Shown here: positions 40,130 to 48,771 of the stretch, one piece after another | How the letters are laid out: each line of letters starts with the position of its first letter | Position numbering within the stretch: position 1 is the first letter of the stretch | Source: Candidatus Uhrbacteria bacterium | GTDB lineage: Bacteria > Patescibacteriota > Patescibacteriia > UBA9934 | Reading direction: 5' to 3' | Assembly: GCA_943354605.1 (NCBI GenBank) | Contig: CALRCK010000006.1 | Location: 1 to 50,953, forward strand | Length of the DNA: 50,953 bases | Notes under the pieces: model-generated | Database searches by the model: none | Told to the model about the DNA's origin: nothing | Seen by the model: only the letters and a program-made list of their open reading frames with translations | Translations under genes and position numbers: made by a program

Positions 40130-43100
40130 ATGTCCGCAGCAATTGTGAAGGAGGGCACAGTACAAACACGCGAAGCTGATGTCACGTCCGCCGTGTATGG
40201 CTACATGACGTCGGTGAAGGAGGTGGTGAAGCGCGACGGAACGCATGAGGTGTTTTCTTCGGAGAAGCTTGAGCGATCGGTGATCCAAACGTTGCTCGCT
40301 GCGGGGTTGAAAGAAAAAGATCTTCCACGCTACGTGAATCGCATCACCGGAAATATCCTTTCTCGCATTCAACGCCGTTTTGATGGTCACACCACGCCAA
40401 CATCCAGCATTATTCGGGAGATGGTTGCTGTTGCGCTGATCGACAATAACCTTGTCCATGTTGCTCGCGTGTTTTTGTCCTACCGAAAATCCGATGTCGC
40501 TCTTGCTGCGGAGCAGTACGGAAAGGGTATTTCCATGGATCGCTATTTCACCAAGGAAGGTGTTCATCCGTACGATTTGCTCACCTGGGAGAAGCGCACG
40601 GCGAGCATTACGAACGAAAAGGGTGCCGTGGTTTTTGAGCAGAAGGACATTGAGGTTCCAAGCACCTGGAGCCAAACATCGGTGAACATCGTTGCGCAGA
40701 AGTATTTCCGCGGAAAAGTCGGCACACCAGAGCGCGAAACGTCAATGAAGCAGCTCATGAGCCGTGTTGCGGTGACGATGGCGAACTGGGGCCGAAAGGA
40801 TGGCTATTTTGCAACCAAGAAAGACGCGCAGGTGTTTGAAGACGAATTGACTTGGATTTTGGTGAACCAAATGGCGGCATTTAACTCGCCAGTGTGGTTC
40901 AACGTTGGCATCAATCCACACCCACAGTGCTCGGCATGTTTCATTAATAGCGTTGAGGACGACATGCGTTCAATTCTTCACCTGACGGCTACCGAAAGCA
41001 TGTTGTTCAAGCAGGGTTCGGGAACCGGATCAAACCTTTCCAATCTCCGATCGTCCCAGGAATACCTTGGTGGAAGCAACGGCCGATCATCGGGTCCGGT
41101 GAGTTTCATGAAGGGCTTGGACTCCTTCGCGGGCATTGTGAAGTCTGGCGGAAAGACGCGCCGCGCCGCGAAGATGGTTATTCTGAACGTTGGTCACCCA
41201 GACATCATGACGTTCATCGAATGTAAGGCAAAGGAAGAGCGCAAGGCATGGACGTTGGTGGATGCTGGGTACGACAGCGGCATGGATGGTGAAGCATACG
41301 GATCCATCTACTTCCAGAACGCCAACAACTCGGTGCGTGTGACCGACGACTTTATGCGTGCGGTGGAAATGGATGGCGAGTGGGTGACGCACGAAGTAAC
41401 GACCGGCAAGCCATCCTTGACGTACAAGGCGCGAGACGTGATGCGCAGCATGGCGGAGTGCGCGTGGCAGTGCGGTGACCCTGGCATTCAGTACGATACA
41501 ACCTCGAATCGTTGGCACACGTCAAAGAACACGGGCCGAATCAATGCAAGCAACCCATGTTCGGAATACATGTTCTTGGACGACACCGCGTGTAACTTGT
41601 CGTCACTGAACTTGATGAAGTTCCGCAAGGAAGTGAATGGCGTCATGGAGTTTGATGTGCAGTCGTTCATTCGCGCAGCAAAGGTGATGATTACCGCCAT
41701 GGAAATCACCGTCGGCAACTCGAGCTACCCAACACCATCCATTGAACAGAACAGCCACGATTTCCGTCCACTCGGAATTGGCTTTGCAAACCTTGGTGCA
41801 CTCTTGATGAGCCGCGGCGTTGCGTACGACTCTGACGAAGGCCGAAACATTGCCGGCGGAATTATGTCGTTGCTTTCTGGCTGTACGTACGAACAGAGCG
41901 CGCATATTGCGGAGAAGATTGGCGCGTTCGCTGGATTCGAATTGAACAAGGAGCCATGTATGGAAGTGATGCGCATGCATCGCGACGCAACATATGCAAT
42001 GAACCTTGAATCGTTGCCAGCCGACATTGCTGCTGCCGCAAAGGCATCGTGGGACAAGGTTGTTGAGGAAGGCGAAAAACACGGTTTGCGTAATGCGCAG
42101 ATTTCCGTACTTGCTCCAACAGGAACCATCGCGTTCTTGATGGACTGCGACACCACGGGAATTGAACCAGACATCGCGATCGTCAAATATAAGTGGTTGG
42201 TTGGTGGTGGAATGCTCAAAATGGTGAACCAGACCGTTCCAGAAGCATTGACGCGCTTGGGCTACAGCGCGGATGAGCGCAAGGCGATCCTCGAATTTAT
42301 CGACAAGCAGGATACCATCGAAGGCGCACCATTCGTGAAGCCAGAACATCTTTCCGTCTTCGACTGTGCGTTTAAGGCAAAGAATGGCGTGCGGTCGATT
42401 CACTACATGGGTCACCTTCGTATGATGGCCGCAGTGCAGCCGTTTATTTCTGGTGCCATCAGCAAAACGGTGAACATGCCAAACGAGGCAACGGTTGAGG
42501 AAATCGAAAAAGTGTACATGGAAGGTTGGAAGATGGGGTTGAAAGCGATCGCCATTTACCGCGACGGCAGCAAGCGTCAGCAAGCACTCACCACCAGCAA
42601 GGAAAAGGATTCGGGAAAGATGAATGCGGATATTAAGACGGCTGCGGCTGCAACGGCTGCTGCGGAGTCGGTGCCAACCGTGAAGGTTGCGCCAATCGCG
42701 GAGAATGGTAATGCACCACGTCGTCGCCGCTTGCCAGATGAACGTCGTGCAATCAACCACAAGTTCTTGGTTGGCGGACACAAGGGCTTCATCACCGTCG
42801 GCTTGTACGACGACGGCACGCCAGGCGAGATGTTCATTACCATGGCGAAGGAAGGATCGGTCATCAGTGGTTTGATGGATGCGTTCGCAACGTCAGTTTC
42901 TATCGGCTTGCAGTACGGCGTGCCAATCCAGGTCCTCGTAAACAAGTTCGTGCACATGCGGTTTGAGCCATCCGGATTCACGAACAACCCAAACATCCGC
43001 ATTGCGAAATCGATCGTCGATTACATCTTCCGCTGGATGGCGCTCAAGTTCCTTTCGCCACAAGAACAGATTGCTGTTGGTATCAACGTGGTCCCAGCAA

Positions 43101-43366
43101 TCGGCGATTCCGTTGTTGCCGATCGTGCTGTCGACCCTGCTGTAGCTCCAGCGCAAGCCACGGAACTCCAGCCAACCATCTTCGCCACGGCATCCGAGGC
43201 AAATCCAATGATGACTCCTGGCACAGCGCCACAGAAAACAGGTCTCACGTCCACCTTCAACAACACTGCTGACGCCCCAGCCTGCGACACCTGCGGCAAC
43301 ATCATGGTGCGCAACGCAGCCTGCTACAAGTGCCTGAACTGCGGCAGCACAAGCGGATGCTCCTGA
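40130..43366 (+). CDS. nrdJ: Adenosylcobalamin-dependent (class II) ribonucleotide reductase
   Basis: Reduces ribonucleotides to deoxyribonucleotides using a B12-generated radical, without oxygen. The 1078-aa protein has an N-terminal ATP-cone (about 28-120), the barrel with NSPVWFNVG and CSACFINSVEDDM, the active-site NPCSE (475-479), LAPTGTIAFLMDCDTTGIEPD, and a C-terminal Cys-rich tail (CDTCGNIMVRNAACYKCLNCG) of the TSCPD/zinc-ribbon kind that re-reduces the active site. An Ala-rich linker near 880-900 separates the domains. The gene directly after it makes the cofactor form it needs. Confidence 0.96.
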   Translation: MSAAIVKEGTVQTREADVTSAVYGYMTSVKEVVKRDGTHEVFSSEKLERSVIQTLLAAGLKEKDLPRYVNRITGNILSRIQRRFDGHTTPTSSIIREMVAVALIDNNLVHVARVFLSYRKSDVALAAEQYGKGISMDRYFTKEGVHPYDLLTWEKRTASITNEKGAVVFEQKDIEVPSTWSQTSVNIVAQKYFRGKVGTPERETSMKQLMSRVAVTMANWGRKDGYFATKKDAQVFEDELTWILVNQMAAFNSPVWFNVGINPHPQCSACFINSVEDDMRSILHLTATESMLFKQGSGTGSNLSNLRSSQEYLGGSNGRSSGPVSFMKGLDSFAGIVKSGGKTRRAAKMVILNVGHPDIMTFIECKAKEERKAWTLVDAGYDSGMDGEAYGSIYFQNANNSVRVTDDFMRAVEMDGEWVTHEVTTGKPSLTYKARDVMRSMAECAWQCGDPGIQYDTTSNRWHTSKNTGRINASNPCSEYMFLDDTACNLSSLNLMKFRKEVNGVMEFDVQSFIRAAKVMITAMEITVGNSSYPTPSIEQNSHDFRPLGIGFANLGALLMSRGVAYDSDEGRNIAGGIMSLLSGCTYEQSAHIAEKIGAFAGFELNKEPCMEVMRMHRDATYAMNLESLPADIAAAAKASWDKVVEEGEKHGLRNAQISVLAPTGTIAFLMDCDTTGIEPDIAIVKYKWLVGGGMLKMVNQTVPEALTRLGYSADERKAILEFIDKQDTIEGAPFVKPEHLSVFDCAFKAKNGVRSIHYMGHLRMMAAVQPFISGAISKTVNMPNEATVEEIEKVYMEGWKMGLKAIAIYRDGSKRQQALTTSKEKDSGKMNADIKTAAAATAAAESVPTVKVAPIAENGNAPRRRRLPDERRAINHKFLVGGHKGFITVGLYDDGTPGEMFITMAKEGSVISGLMDAFATSVSIGLQYGVPIQVLVNKFVHMRFEPSGFTNNPNIRIAKSIVDYIFRWMALKFLSPQEQIAVGINVVPAIGDSVVADRAVDPAVAPAQATELQPTIFATASEANPMMTPGTAPQKTGLTSTFNNTADAPACDTCGNIMVRNAACYKCLNCGSTSGCS

Positions 43367-43380
43367 AGAATGTTCAAGAA

Positions 43381-43411
43381 CATAGGTCCTATTGGACCAA
43401 TAGGACCTATG
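43381..43411. repeat. 31-bp palindrome ending on the cobO start codon
   Basis: Arms cataggtcctattgg (43381-43395) and ccaataggacctatg (43397-43411) are perfect reverse complements around one central A. The last three bases are the cobO ATG. A related segment occurs in the TIR element at about 19311-19336. It fills most of the 42-nt nrdJ-cobO spacer. Confidence 0.9.
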
Positions 43412-43996
43412 ACTCAATTTGAAAAACCCATTCTCGACGAACGCATTAAGGGCCGACAAGGTTACGGGCTGATTCAGCTCATTCATGGCCATGGAAAAGG
43501 GAAGACGACGGCGGCGTTGGGGCAGGCGGTGCGGTGTGCGGGGGCGGGGAAGAGGGTGTTGATTGTGTATTTTGATAAAGGTGGAACGTCGCATTACAGC
43601 GAGCGGTGCATTATCGACCAGATTGAGGGAATCGATTATGTCGCCACTGGGCGAGATCGGATCGACCCTGTCACGAACCGGTTCGACTTTTCAATTACGG
43701 ATGAGGACCGAACAGAGGCCGCGAAGGGAATCGAAGTGGCGAAGGCGGCGATGATGTCGGGGGAGTACGATCTGGTGATTCTCGATGAGATTAATTCCAC
43801 GCAGAACCTTGGGATGCTTTCGGTTGAATCGGTGATCGATGCGCTGCGATCGAAGGGGGAGAATGTTGAGGTGATTCTCACGGGAAGAAACCCTGCGCAA
43901 GAGTTCCTCGACGCCGCACATCTCGTCACGGAAATGCAATTACAAAGGCATTATTTCTATTCTGGTGTTCAGGCTCGGGAGGGGCTGGACTTCTAA
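43409..43996 (+). CDS. cobO: Cob(I)alamin / corrinoid adenosyltransferase
   Basis: Transfers the adenosyl group of ATP to cob(I)alamin or cobyrinic acid diamide, forming the adenosylcobalamin that NrdJ needs. The 195-aa protein has the BtuR/CobO P-loop GHGKGKTTAALG (27-38), VLIVYFDKGG and LVILDEINS. The ATG at 43409 is chosen because 13 upstream in-frame codons (giving GPIGPIGP) derive from the palindrome. No other cobalamin synthesis gene is in the window, which suggests salvage of external corrinoid. Confidence 0.92.
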   Translation: MTQFEKPILDERIKGRQGYGLIQLIHGHGKGKTTAALGQAVRCAGAGKRVLIVYFDKGGTSHYSERCIIDQIEGIDYVATGRDRIDPVTNRFDFSITDEDRTEAAKGIEVAKAAMMSGEYDLVILDEINSTQNLGMLSVESVIDALRSKGENVEVILTGRNPAQEFLDAAHLVTEMQLQRHYFYSGVQAREGLDF

Positions 43997-44113
43997 CTGG
44001 TCGAAAATCCCATTCTCCTGTATGTTCTTTTTCTGTTGTGGATACGTACTCCCTCGGATTCTTCCGAGCCGGGTATACTGATCCCGAACATTGTTGTTCT
44101 CATCAAATTTTCT

Positions 44114-44542
44114 ATGATTATTGCCGAGATTATTTCAGCGCTTCAAAACGGGACCGATATTGTTGTTCGCGATAAAACCTTTCATCCTCGTTCGGTCGAA
44201 ACCGTTATTCTCGATTCCGGCGAGAATGTGTTTTGGGCTTACGGCGATGCTGGCATCTGGCTTTCGGTGGATCCAGGCGGAGAGGAGATTATGCAATTTG
44301 AGGATATTGATGAGGAGCTTGAGCCCGAAGACGACGTGGTGGTGTACGGCGGAAACGACTTTGAGTTCTCGTATGAGGGCTCTGCAACATTGAAGGATGA
44401 CGAAACTGCGGCGATGTACACCTTCCGCGAGTTTGAAAGCGCCGACGGCCGGCGTATTCGCCTCACAACCGACGAGGGGAACGGCGATACCACTGTGTCT
44501 TCCGGATCCGTGGTGACCGAGGAAGAAATTCAAGAAGCATAA
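44114..44542 (+). CDS. Small acidic protein, DUF4178-like
   Basis: A 142-aa acidic cytoplasmic protein beginning at ATG 44114 (MIIAEIISALQNGTDIVV). Segments GENVFWAYGDAGIWLSVD and MYTFREFESADGRRIRLTTDEG resemble the DUF4178 fold, where strands with a W-Y-E/W-L pattern repeat; this family link is tentative. The upstream sequence holds a TATACT box (44074-44079) and a ctcgga/tccgag hairpin. A textbook terminator follows. Confidence 0.7.
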   Translation: MIIAEIISALQNGTDIVVRDKTFHPRSVETVILDSGENVFWAYGDAGIWLSVDPGGEEIMQFEDIDEELEPEDDVVVYGGNDFEFSYEGSATLKDDETAAMYTFREFESADGRRIRLTTDEGNGDTTVSSGSVVTEEEIQEA

Positions 44543-44550
44543 ACAGAAAC

Positions 44551-44572
44551 GGACGCTTCGGCGTCCTTTTTT
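44551..44572 (+). terminator. Intrinsic terminator with UUCG tetraloop
   Basis: ggacgc / gcgtcc closed by TTCG and followed by six T (44567-44572). The next gene's -10 box begins 2 nt later, so terminator and promoter are back to back. Confidence 0.95.
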
Positions 44573-44574
44573 GT

Positions 44575-44580
44575 TATACT
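44575..44580 (+). promoter_or_regulatory. -10 box 6 nt before the PBP start
   Basis: TATACT at 44575-44580, then tcccgt and the ATG at 44587. Transcription would begin at or next to the start codon, so the message is probably leaderless. No clear -35 is visible because the terminator hairpin occupies that place. Confidence 0.6.
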
Positions 44581-44586
44581 TCCCGT

Positions 44587-46512
44587 ATGGTCTCTCTCCG
44601 TGAACGTGACGCTGGAACGCATGGGAAACGCCTCCGAATGTTGCGAGGTGTTCTTTTTGCTTTTTTTGGAGTGATTTGGATTCGTCTTTTTGTGCTGCAA
44701 GTGGTTTCTGCGGAGTTTTATCAAGACATCGCCAACGGCAAATATTCTTTGTACGAGGAGCTTGTTCCAGAGCGCGGGAAGATCACGGTTCACGATTTTG
44801 ACGACCCTACGCCATACGACGTTGCAACGAACGAACCGCAAGCGGTGATAACGGCGGATCCGCGGAAAATTACCGACGCCACCGATGCTGGAAAACGCAT
44901 TGCACAGGCATTGGGATGGGAAGGCGTGGACGAATACGATCGGTACGCGCTGATTGCGAGCCTCGAATCGCAAGGAAAACAGGACGAAGCCGACTCGCTC
45001 CGAGCGTTGACCGCTTGCGCCCCGGCGACGGTTACGACCCCCTCCGACTCCCCCTTAGCAGAGGGAGAGGTGTCATCGGAGGAGGTTGAATCCGATGCGT
45101 GTCTTCAAGAAGACGCAAACGTGAAAAAGATTACGGATCTTATTGCTCGCCTTGGGAAGCACGACGATCCATACGAGCCCGTTGCAGAAGGTGTCGACGC
45201 GGAGTCGCTCGACCGATTGCTCGCGCTGAACATCGACGGTATTTCTTACGTCCTCAAGGATTCGCGATCGTATCCAGAGAAGGGATTCGGTGGCCATGTG
45301 TTGGGATTTGTCGGAAAAGATGATTCAGATAACCCAGTGGGGAACTACGGACTTGAGGGATATTTTAATGATTTTCTTGCCGGAAAGCCGGGTGAAATTT
45401 CGTCACAGCTCGCAAGCCGGGCCTATACGCCGGCGATTGACGGCGGTTCGTTGGTGCTGACGATTGACCGCACGGTGCAGTACACGGCGTGCAAGATGCT
45501 CCGCGACGGCGTGCAGCAGTATCACGCGGATACTGGTGTGCTTGTTATTGTGGAGCCGTCGACGGGCAGAATTCTTGCGATGTGTGGTAGTCCAGATTTC
45601 GATCCCGCAGAGTATTCCAACGTTGGGAGTATTTCCGACTTTAACAATCAGGCGATTTTTACGCCATACGAACCGGGCTCGATTTTTAAGCCGTTCACTC
45701 TTGCGGCTGGTATCGATACGGGTGCCATTACGCCGAACACCGTTTTTGACGACCCAGGTTTTGTAAAACTCGACGATCGAACCATCCGCAATGCGCTCGA
45801 AAAGTCGTATGGAAAAATTACCATGACACAGGGCCTTGAAGAATCGGTGAACACCGCGATGGTGTATGCCATGGAGCGCACCGGAAAAGATACATTTACG
45901 CAATATGTGAAGAATTTTGGTTTCGGAACGCTGACAGGCATTACGTTGAACACTGAAGTTGCGGGAACGGTTGCGTCGCTCGATGAACCAGGAATTGTGT
46001 ATGCCGGCACGGCAAGTTTTGGACAAGGTATTACGGTGACGCCGCTGCAGATTGTGATGGGCTATGCGGCGATCGCGAACGGGGGATCGTTGATGGTTCC
46101 ACAGATTGTGGACGAGATGCAATATTCCGACGGTACCATCGACAAAAAACTTCCCGTGAAAGTTCGGCAGGTTATTGATGCAAAAACTGCGACAACCGTT
46201 GGTGGCATGCTTGTTTCCGTGGTGGAGAACGGTCACGGAAAGCGTGCAAAAGTTCCGGGATATTGGATTGCGGGGAAGACGGGAACGGCACAGATTGCTG
46301 AGAACGGTGGATATTCGGAAACCGCGTTTAACGGATCGTTTGCGGGGTTTGGCCCAGTCGAAAACCCGAAGTTTGCGATGATCGTCAAACTTTCCAATCC
46401 AAAAACAGCATCGAACCTTGGCGTTGCGTGGGGTGAGGCGACCGCAGCACCAATCTTTGGTGAAATCGCAAAGTTCCTCATGCAGTACTACCGCATTCCA
46501 CCGACGAGGTAG
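44587..46512 (+). CDS. Class B penicillin-binding protein (FtsI/PBP2-like transpeptidase)
   Basis: Cross-links peptidoglycan in the periplasm during division or elongation. The 641-aa protein has a cytoplasmic start, one membrane helix (VLFAFFGVIWIRLFVLQVV), a dimerisation domain (60-280), and the transpeptidase domain with SIFK (Ser365, Lys368), SVN (420-422) and KTG (564-566). Residues 151-166 are encoded by a palindromic repeat element inserted in frame between cysteine-flanked segments (C144...C172), apparently a surface loop. Cannot decide between FtsI and PBP2 from sequence alone. Confidence 0.92.
   Translation: MVSLRERDAGTHGKRLRMLRGVLFAFFGVIWIRLFVLQVVSAEFYQDIANGKYSLYEELVPERGKITVHDFDDPTPYDVATNEPQAVITADPRKITDATDAGKRIAQALGWEGVDEYDRYALIASLESQGKQDEADSLRALTACAPATVTTPSDSPLAEGEVSSEEVESDACLQEDANVKKITDLIARLGKHDDPYEPVAEGVDAESLDRLLALNIDGISYVLKDSRSYPEKGFGGHVLGFVGKDDSDNPVGNYGLEGYFNDFLAGKPGEISSQLASRAYTPAIDGGSLVLTIDRTVQYTACKMLRDGVQQYHADTGVLVIVEPSTGRILAMCGSPDFDPAEYSNVGSISDFNNQAIFTPYEPGSIFKPFTLAAGIDTGAITPNTVFDDPGFVKLDDRTIRNALEKSYGKITMTQGLEESVNTAMVYAMERTGKDTFTQYVKNFGFGTLTGITLNTEVAGTVASLDEPGIVYAGTASFGQGITVTPLQIVMGYAAIANGGSLMVPQIVDEMQYSDGTIDKKLPVKVRQVIDAKTATTVGGMLVSVVENGHGKRAKVPGYWIAGKTGTAQIAENGGYSETAFNGSFAGFGPVENPKFAMIVKLSNPKTASNLGVAWGEATAAPIFGEIAKFLMQYYRIPPTR
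45041..45082. repeat. Palindromic element inside the PBP coding sequence
   Basis: Outer arms cctccga (45041-45047) and tcggagg (45076-45082) flank an inner hairpin made of ctcccccttagcagagggag (45048-45067). The C-rich/G-rich pattern recalls the intergenic element at 6281-6366. It is read through in frame. Confidence 0.75.
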
Positions 46513-46525
46513 GTATAACATCGAT

Positions 46526-46860
46526 CTGAAGCTGAACCTTTGAGGGTTGTGACGGGAGTTCGGAAGGGTCTTGCGAGAGCGGGGGTACTTGATTTCAAAC
46601 AAGGTGTTTTGCAAACGCAACCGAGTTGCGTCTTGAAAACGCTGACTGATTTTGGTGATCTGCGTGGTTGGCGATACCGCCGCTCACGATCATCGATCGC
46701 GCATTTGCGAAATTGATTTCATTCTTTCCCTCAATTCTCAGCTCAGATCGCATTATTGCCACATTTTAAAACCCCAAAATTCGAGGGTACCGTTTTCTGT
46801 CGCAATACCCCATACTCCCCGGCCGCATGCCTTCTCGTCCTCATTCTTTCAAAGGTTCAG
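46526..46860 (+). mobile_element. TIR-bounded intergenic element, copy C
   Basis: Third copy (335 bp), same orientation as copy A. Left end ctgaagctgaacctttgagg, right end ctttcaaaggttcag. It keeps gggtacttgatttcaaac, acgcaac-cga-gttgcgt as a 7-bp hairpin, gattttggtgatctgcgtgg (shared with copy B), ccccaaaattcgagggtacc and ctgtcgcaataccccata. It makes up nearly all of the 390-nt spacer before murF; no gene is seen in it. Confidence 0.8.
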
Positions 46861-46902
46861 ACGAATTCACTTTTCCCCCATTTTCACATACACTTCTTTC
46901 AT

Positions 46903-48195
46903 ATGAAGCCCATTGTTATCCGCGTACTCCGATATCTCGCCAAGCGGCAAATTGCCAAGTTTCAGCCAATGGTGATTGCGGTCACGGGGAGTGTGGGTAA
47001 GACGAGTACCAAAAATGCTATTGCGATTGCGCTGAGTTCGACGCTCGACGTACGAACGGCGAATAAGAATTACAACAACGAATTTGGCGTGCCACTCGCC
47101 ATCATGGGAGAGATGAGTCCGGGGAAAAATGTGTGGGAATGGGTGAAGCTGTTTGCGCGTCAGTACAGCGTGAAGACGTTTCCAACACATCTTGTGCTCG
47201 AATATGGTGCCGATCGCTCTGGCGATATTCAGGCGTCGTGCGACATTGCTCGACCAGATGTTGCGGTGATCACTGCAATTTCTCCAGTACACGCATCGAA
47301 TTACAAAAACTTTGGCGCGCTTGCGGACGAGAAAGCCACACTCGGCGATAATGTAAAAGAAGACGGATTGGTCATTTTGAACGCAGACGATCAGACGGTG
47401 AATCTCATGCGCGATCGCTTTGCTGCGACAACGGCAACGTATGGAAAGTCTGGCCGACAAGCGAACATCAAAGATATTTACGTGAAGACGGTACTCGACG
47501 ATCATTACGCGCCAAACGATGTCGCGGTGCTGACGAAGGCCGCGATTGAAATTGACGGCGAAACCGTGGATCTCAAACTGCCGAATTGTTTGGGCGATAC
47601 GCCGGTGTTTGCGTGTGCCGCGGCACTGCTCGTAGCAAAACATTGTGATGTTCCGCTCAAGAAGGCCGCGAAAGCATTGAATGAATCATTTGCGCCAGCG
47701 CCAGGAAGGCTTCGACCAATCGCCGGAGTCAAAGGATCGTTAATCCTCGACGACACGTACAACGCGGCTCCAGCATCCACCATCGCTGCGCTCGACGCTC
47801 TTGCGTTGTTTACTGCCGATCGCCCGGGAAGCAGGCGCATCGCCGCTCTCGGAAAAATGGCAGAGCTCGGACAATATTCTGAAGCCGAGCACGCCGCTGT
47901 TGGTCGTAGAGTTTCCGAGGTTGCCGATATCTTTGTTGCTGCGGGAAACGAAATGCAGGGCGCGGCAGACGAAGCTGAACGCATGGGGATGAAGTCGTCA
48001 GCAGTCGTTCGTGTGCACGACGCCGTGGAAGCTGGCCGATGGCTTGATACAAACGTGAAGGAAGGCGACATCGTTCTTGTGAAGGGCTCGCAAAGCGCGC
48101 GCATGGAAAAGGCGGCGAAAGACATTATCGCCGAACCGTTGCGCGCAAAAGAATTGCTTGTTCGACAGGAAGTATATTGGTTGAAGAATGGATAG
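46903..48195 (+). CDS. murF: UDP-MurNAc-tripeptide D-Ala-D-Ala ligase
   Basis: Adds D-Ala-D-Ala in the last cytoplasmic step of UDP-MurNAc-pentapeptide synthesis. From ATG 46903 (430 aa): P-loop VTGSVGKTSTK (27-37), NKNYNNEFGVPL, an EYGADRSGDI segment, and DDTYNAAPASTIAALDAL, the MurF version of the central-domain motif, then ALGKMAELGQYSEAEH. The N-terminal uridine-binding domain is very short compared with the usual 450-aa enzymes. Codons before 46903 are part of the repeat element. Confidence 0.9.
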   Translation: MKPIVIRVLRYLAKRQIAKFQPMVIAVTGSVGKTSTKNAIAIALSSTLDVRTANKNYNNEFGVPLAIMGEMSPGKNVWEWVKLFARQYSVKTFPTHLVLEYGADRSGDIQASCDIARPDVAVITAISPVHASNYKNFGALADEKATLGDNVKEDGLVILNADDQTVNLMRDRFAATTATYGKSGRQANIKDIYVKTVLDDHYAPNDVAVLTKAAIEIDGETVDLKLPNCLGDTPVFACAAALLVAKHCDVPLKKAAKALNESFAPAPGRLRPIAGVKGSLILDDTYNAAPASTIAALDALALFTADRPGSRRIAALGKMAELGQYSEAEHAAVGRRVSEVADIFVAAGNEMQGAADEAERMGMKSSAVVRVHDAVEAGRWLDTNVKEGDIVLVKGSQSARMEKAAKDIIAEPLRAKELLVRQEVYWLKNG

Positions 48196-48238
48196 TATCT
48201 GGATCATAAAGGCTCCATAATGATGCTGCATGTAAGTA

Positions 48239-48256
48239 GCGATCGCGACTTTTATG
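48239..48256 (+). promoter_or_regulatory. Palindromic site, copy 1, at the regulator's start codon
   Basis: gcgatcgcgacttttatg, whose last three bases are the ATG of the 42-codon ORF. With the preceding agta it forms an imperfect palindrome. The identical 18 bases recur at 48784-48801. Confidence 0.8.
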
Positions 48257-48382
48257 CCTCGTTCTCTCAAACTCCATTCAAAATCGAGTAATCTTTTTCA
48301 GGAGATAGCCGAAAGTTGCGACCTTCTTTTTTCGGTTGGGAATAATCCTTCAGGTTTTTGCGATATGGAGTTGATGGAATGA
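48254..48382 (+). CDS. N-terminal part of a PaaX/Cas2-like regulator (split frame)
   Basis: A 42-aa ORF (MPRSLKLHSKSSNLFQEIAESCDLLFS...) that resembles the start of the winged-helix domain found at the N-terminus of Patescibacterial PaaX/Cas2-like proteins. Its TGA (48380-48382) overlaps the ATG (48379) of the following ORF, so the second frame is reached by a -1 shift or by restart. Either the gene is frameshifted, or the two parts are made by coupling or programmed frameshifting. Confidence 0.5.
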   Translation: MPRSLKLHSKSSNLFQEIAESCDLLFSVGNNPSGFCDMELME

Positions 48383-48771
48383 ATCGTATTCGTAAAGCAA
48401 AAGAACACCGATACGAAAAACAGATTTTACAAAGACTCGTGAAAAAGAAACTGATTGTTATTCAAGAAGCTGGAGAAACGTTGCGCGCAGCTTTAACCCA
48501 AACGGGGGAAAATGAATTATTTCGTTTACAGATCATTCATGCACCGCGGTGTCTGGATGGTCAGATCTGTATGGTCGTTTTTGACATTCCAGAATCAAAA
48601 AAACAGTTGCGGAAAAATTTGAGAGATTTTCTGAGGTATGCGAGTTTTACGCCACTCCAAAAAAGTGTTTGGATTTCCGCGCGCGATGCAACGACGCCTC
48701 TTTCAAGGCTCTTTGCTTCGAAAAAATTATCGCGTTGGATTTCTGTCTTTCGTGCAGAGAAAATTAACTGA
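48379..48771 (+). CDS. PaaX/Cas2-like domain protein
   Basis: A 130-aa protein whose N-terminal third (RYEKQILQRLVKKKLIVIQEAGETLRAALTQTGENEL) looks like the rest of a winged helix, and whose C-terminal part (GQICMVVFDIPESKKQLRKNLRDFLRYASFTPLQKSVWISARD) is the Cas2-like ferredoxin fold of PaaX-type repressors: VVFDIPE, then FTPLQKSVWIS. There are no CRISPR repeats or cas1, so it is a regulator-type relative and not a true Cas2. It is flanked by identical 18-bp sites, one at its upstream start and one in a 38-bp palindrome that begins at its own stop codon. Confidence 0.7.
   Translation: MNRIRKAKEHRYEKQILQRLVKKKLIVIQEAGETLRAALTQTGENELFRLQIIHAPRCLDGQICMVVFDIPESKKQLRKNLRDFLRYASFTPLQKSVWISARDATTPLSRLFASKKLSRWISVFRAEKIN

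Noticed and set aside
41603-42781. 392-aa minus-strand frame opposite nrdJ
   Set aside because: Antisense shadow; rich in Cys, His and Trp without pattern.
45403-46620. 405-aa minus-strand frame opposite the PBP gene
   Set aside because: Shadow of a clearly coding plus-strand gene with all transpeptidase motifs; the antisense product has no recognisable domain.
48379-48771. CRISPR-associated Cas2
   Set aside because: The domain is Cas2-like, but there is a winged-helix part, no cas1 and no repeat array; it fits the PaaX-type regulators.
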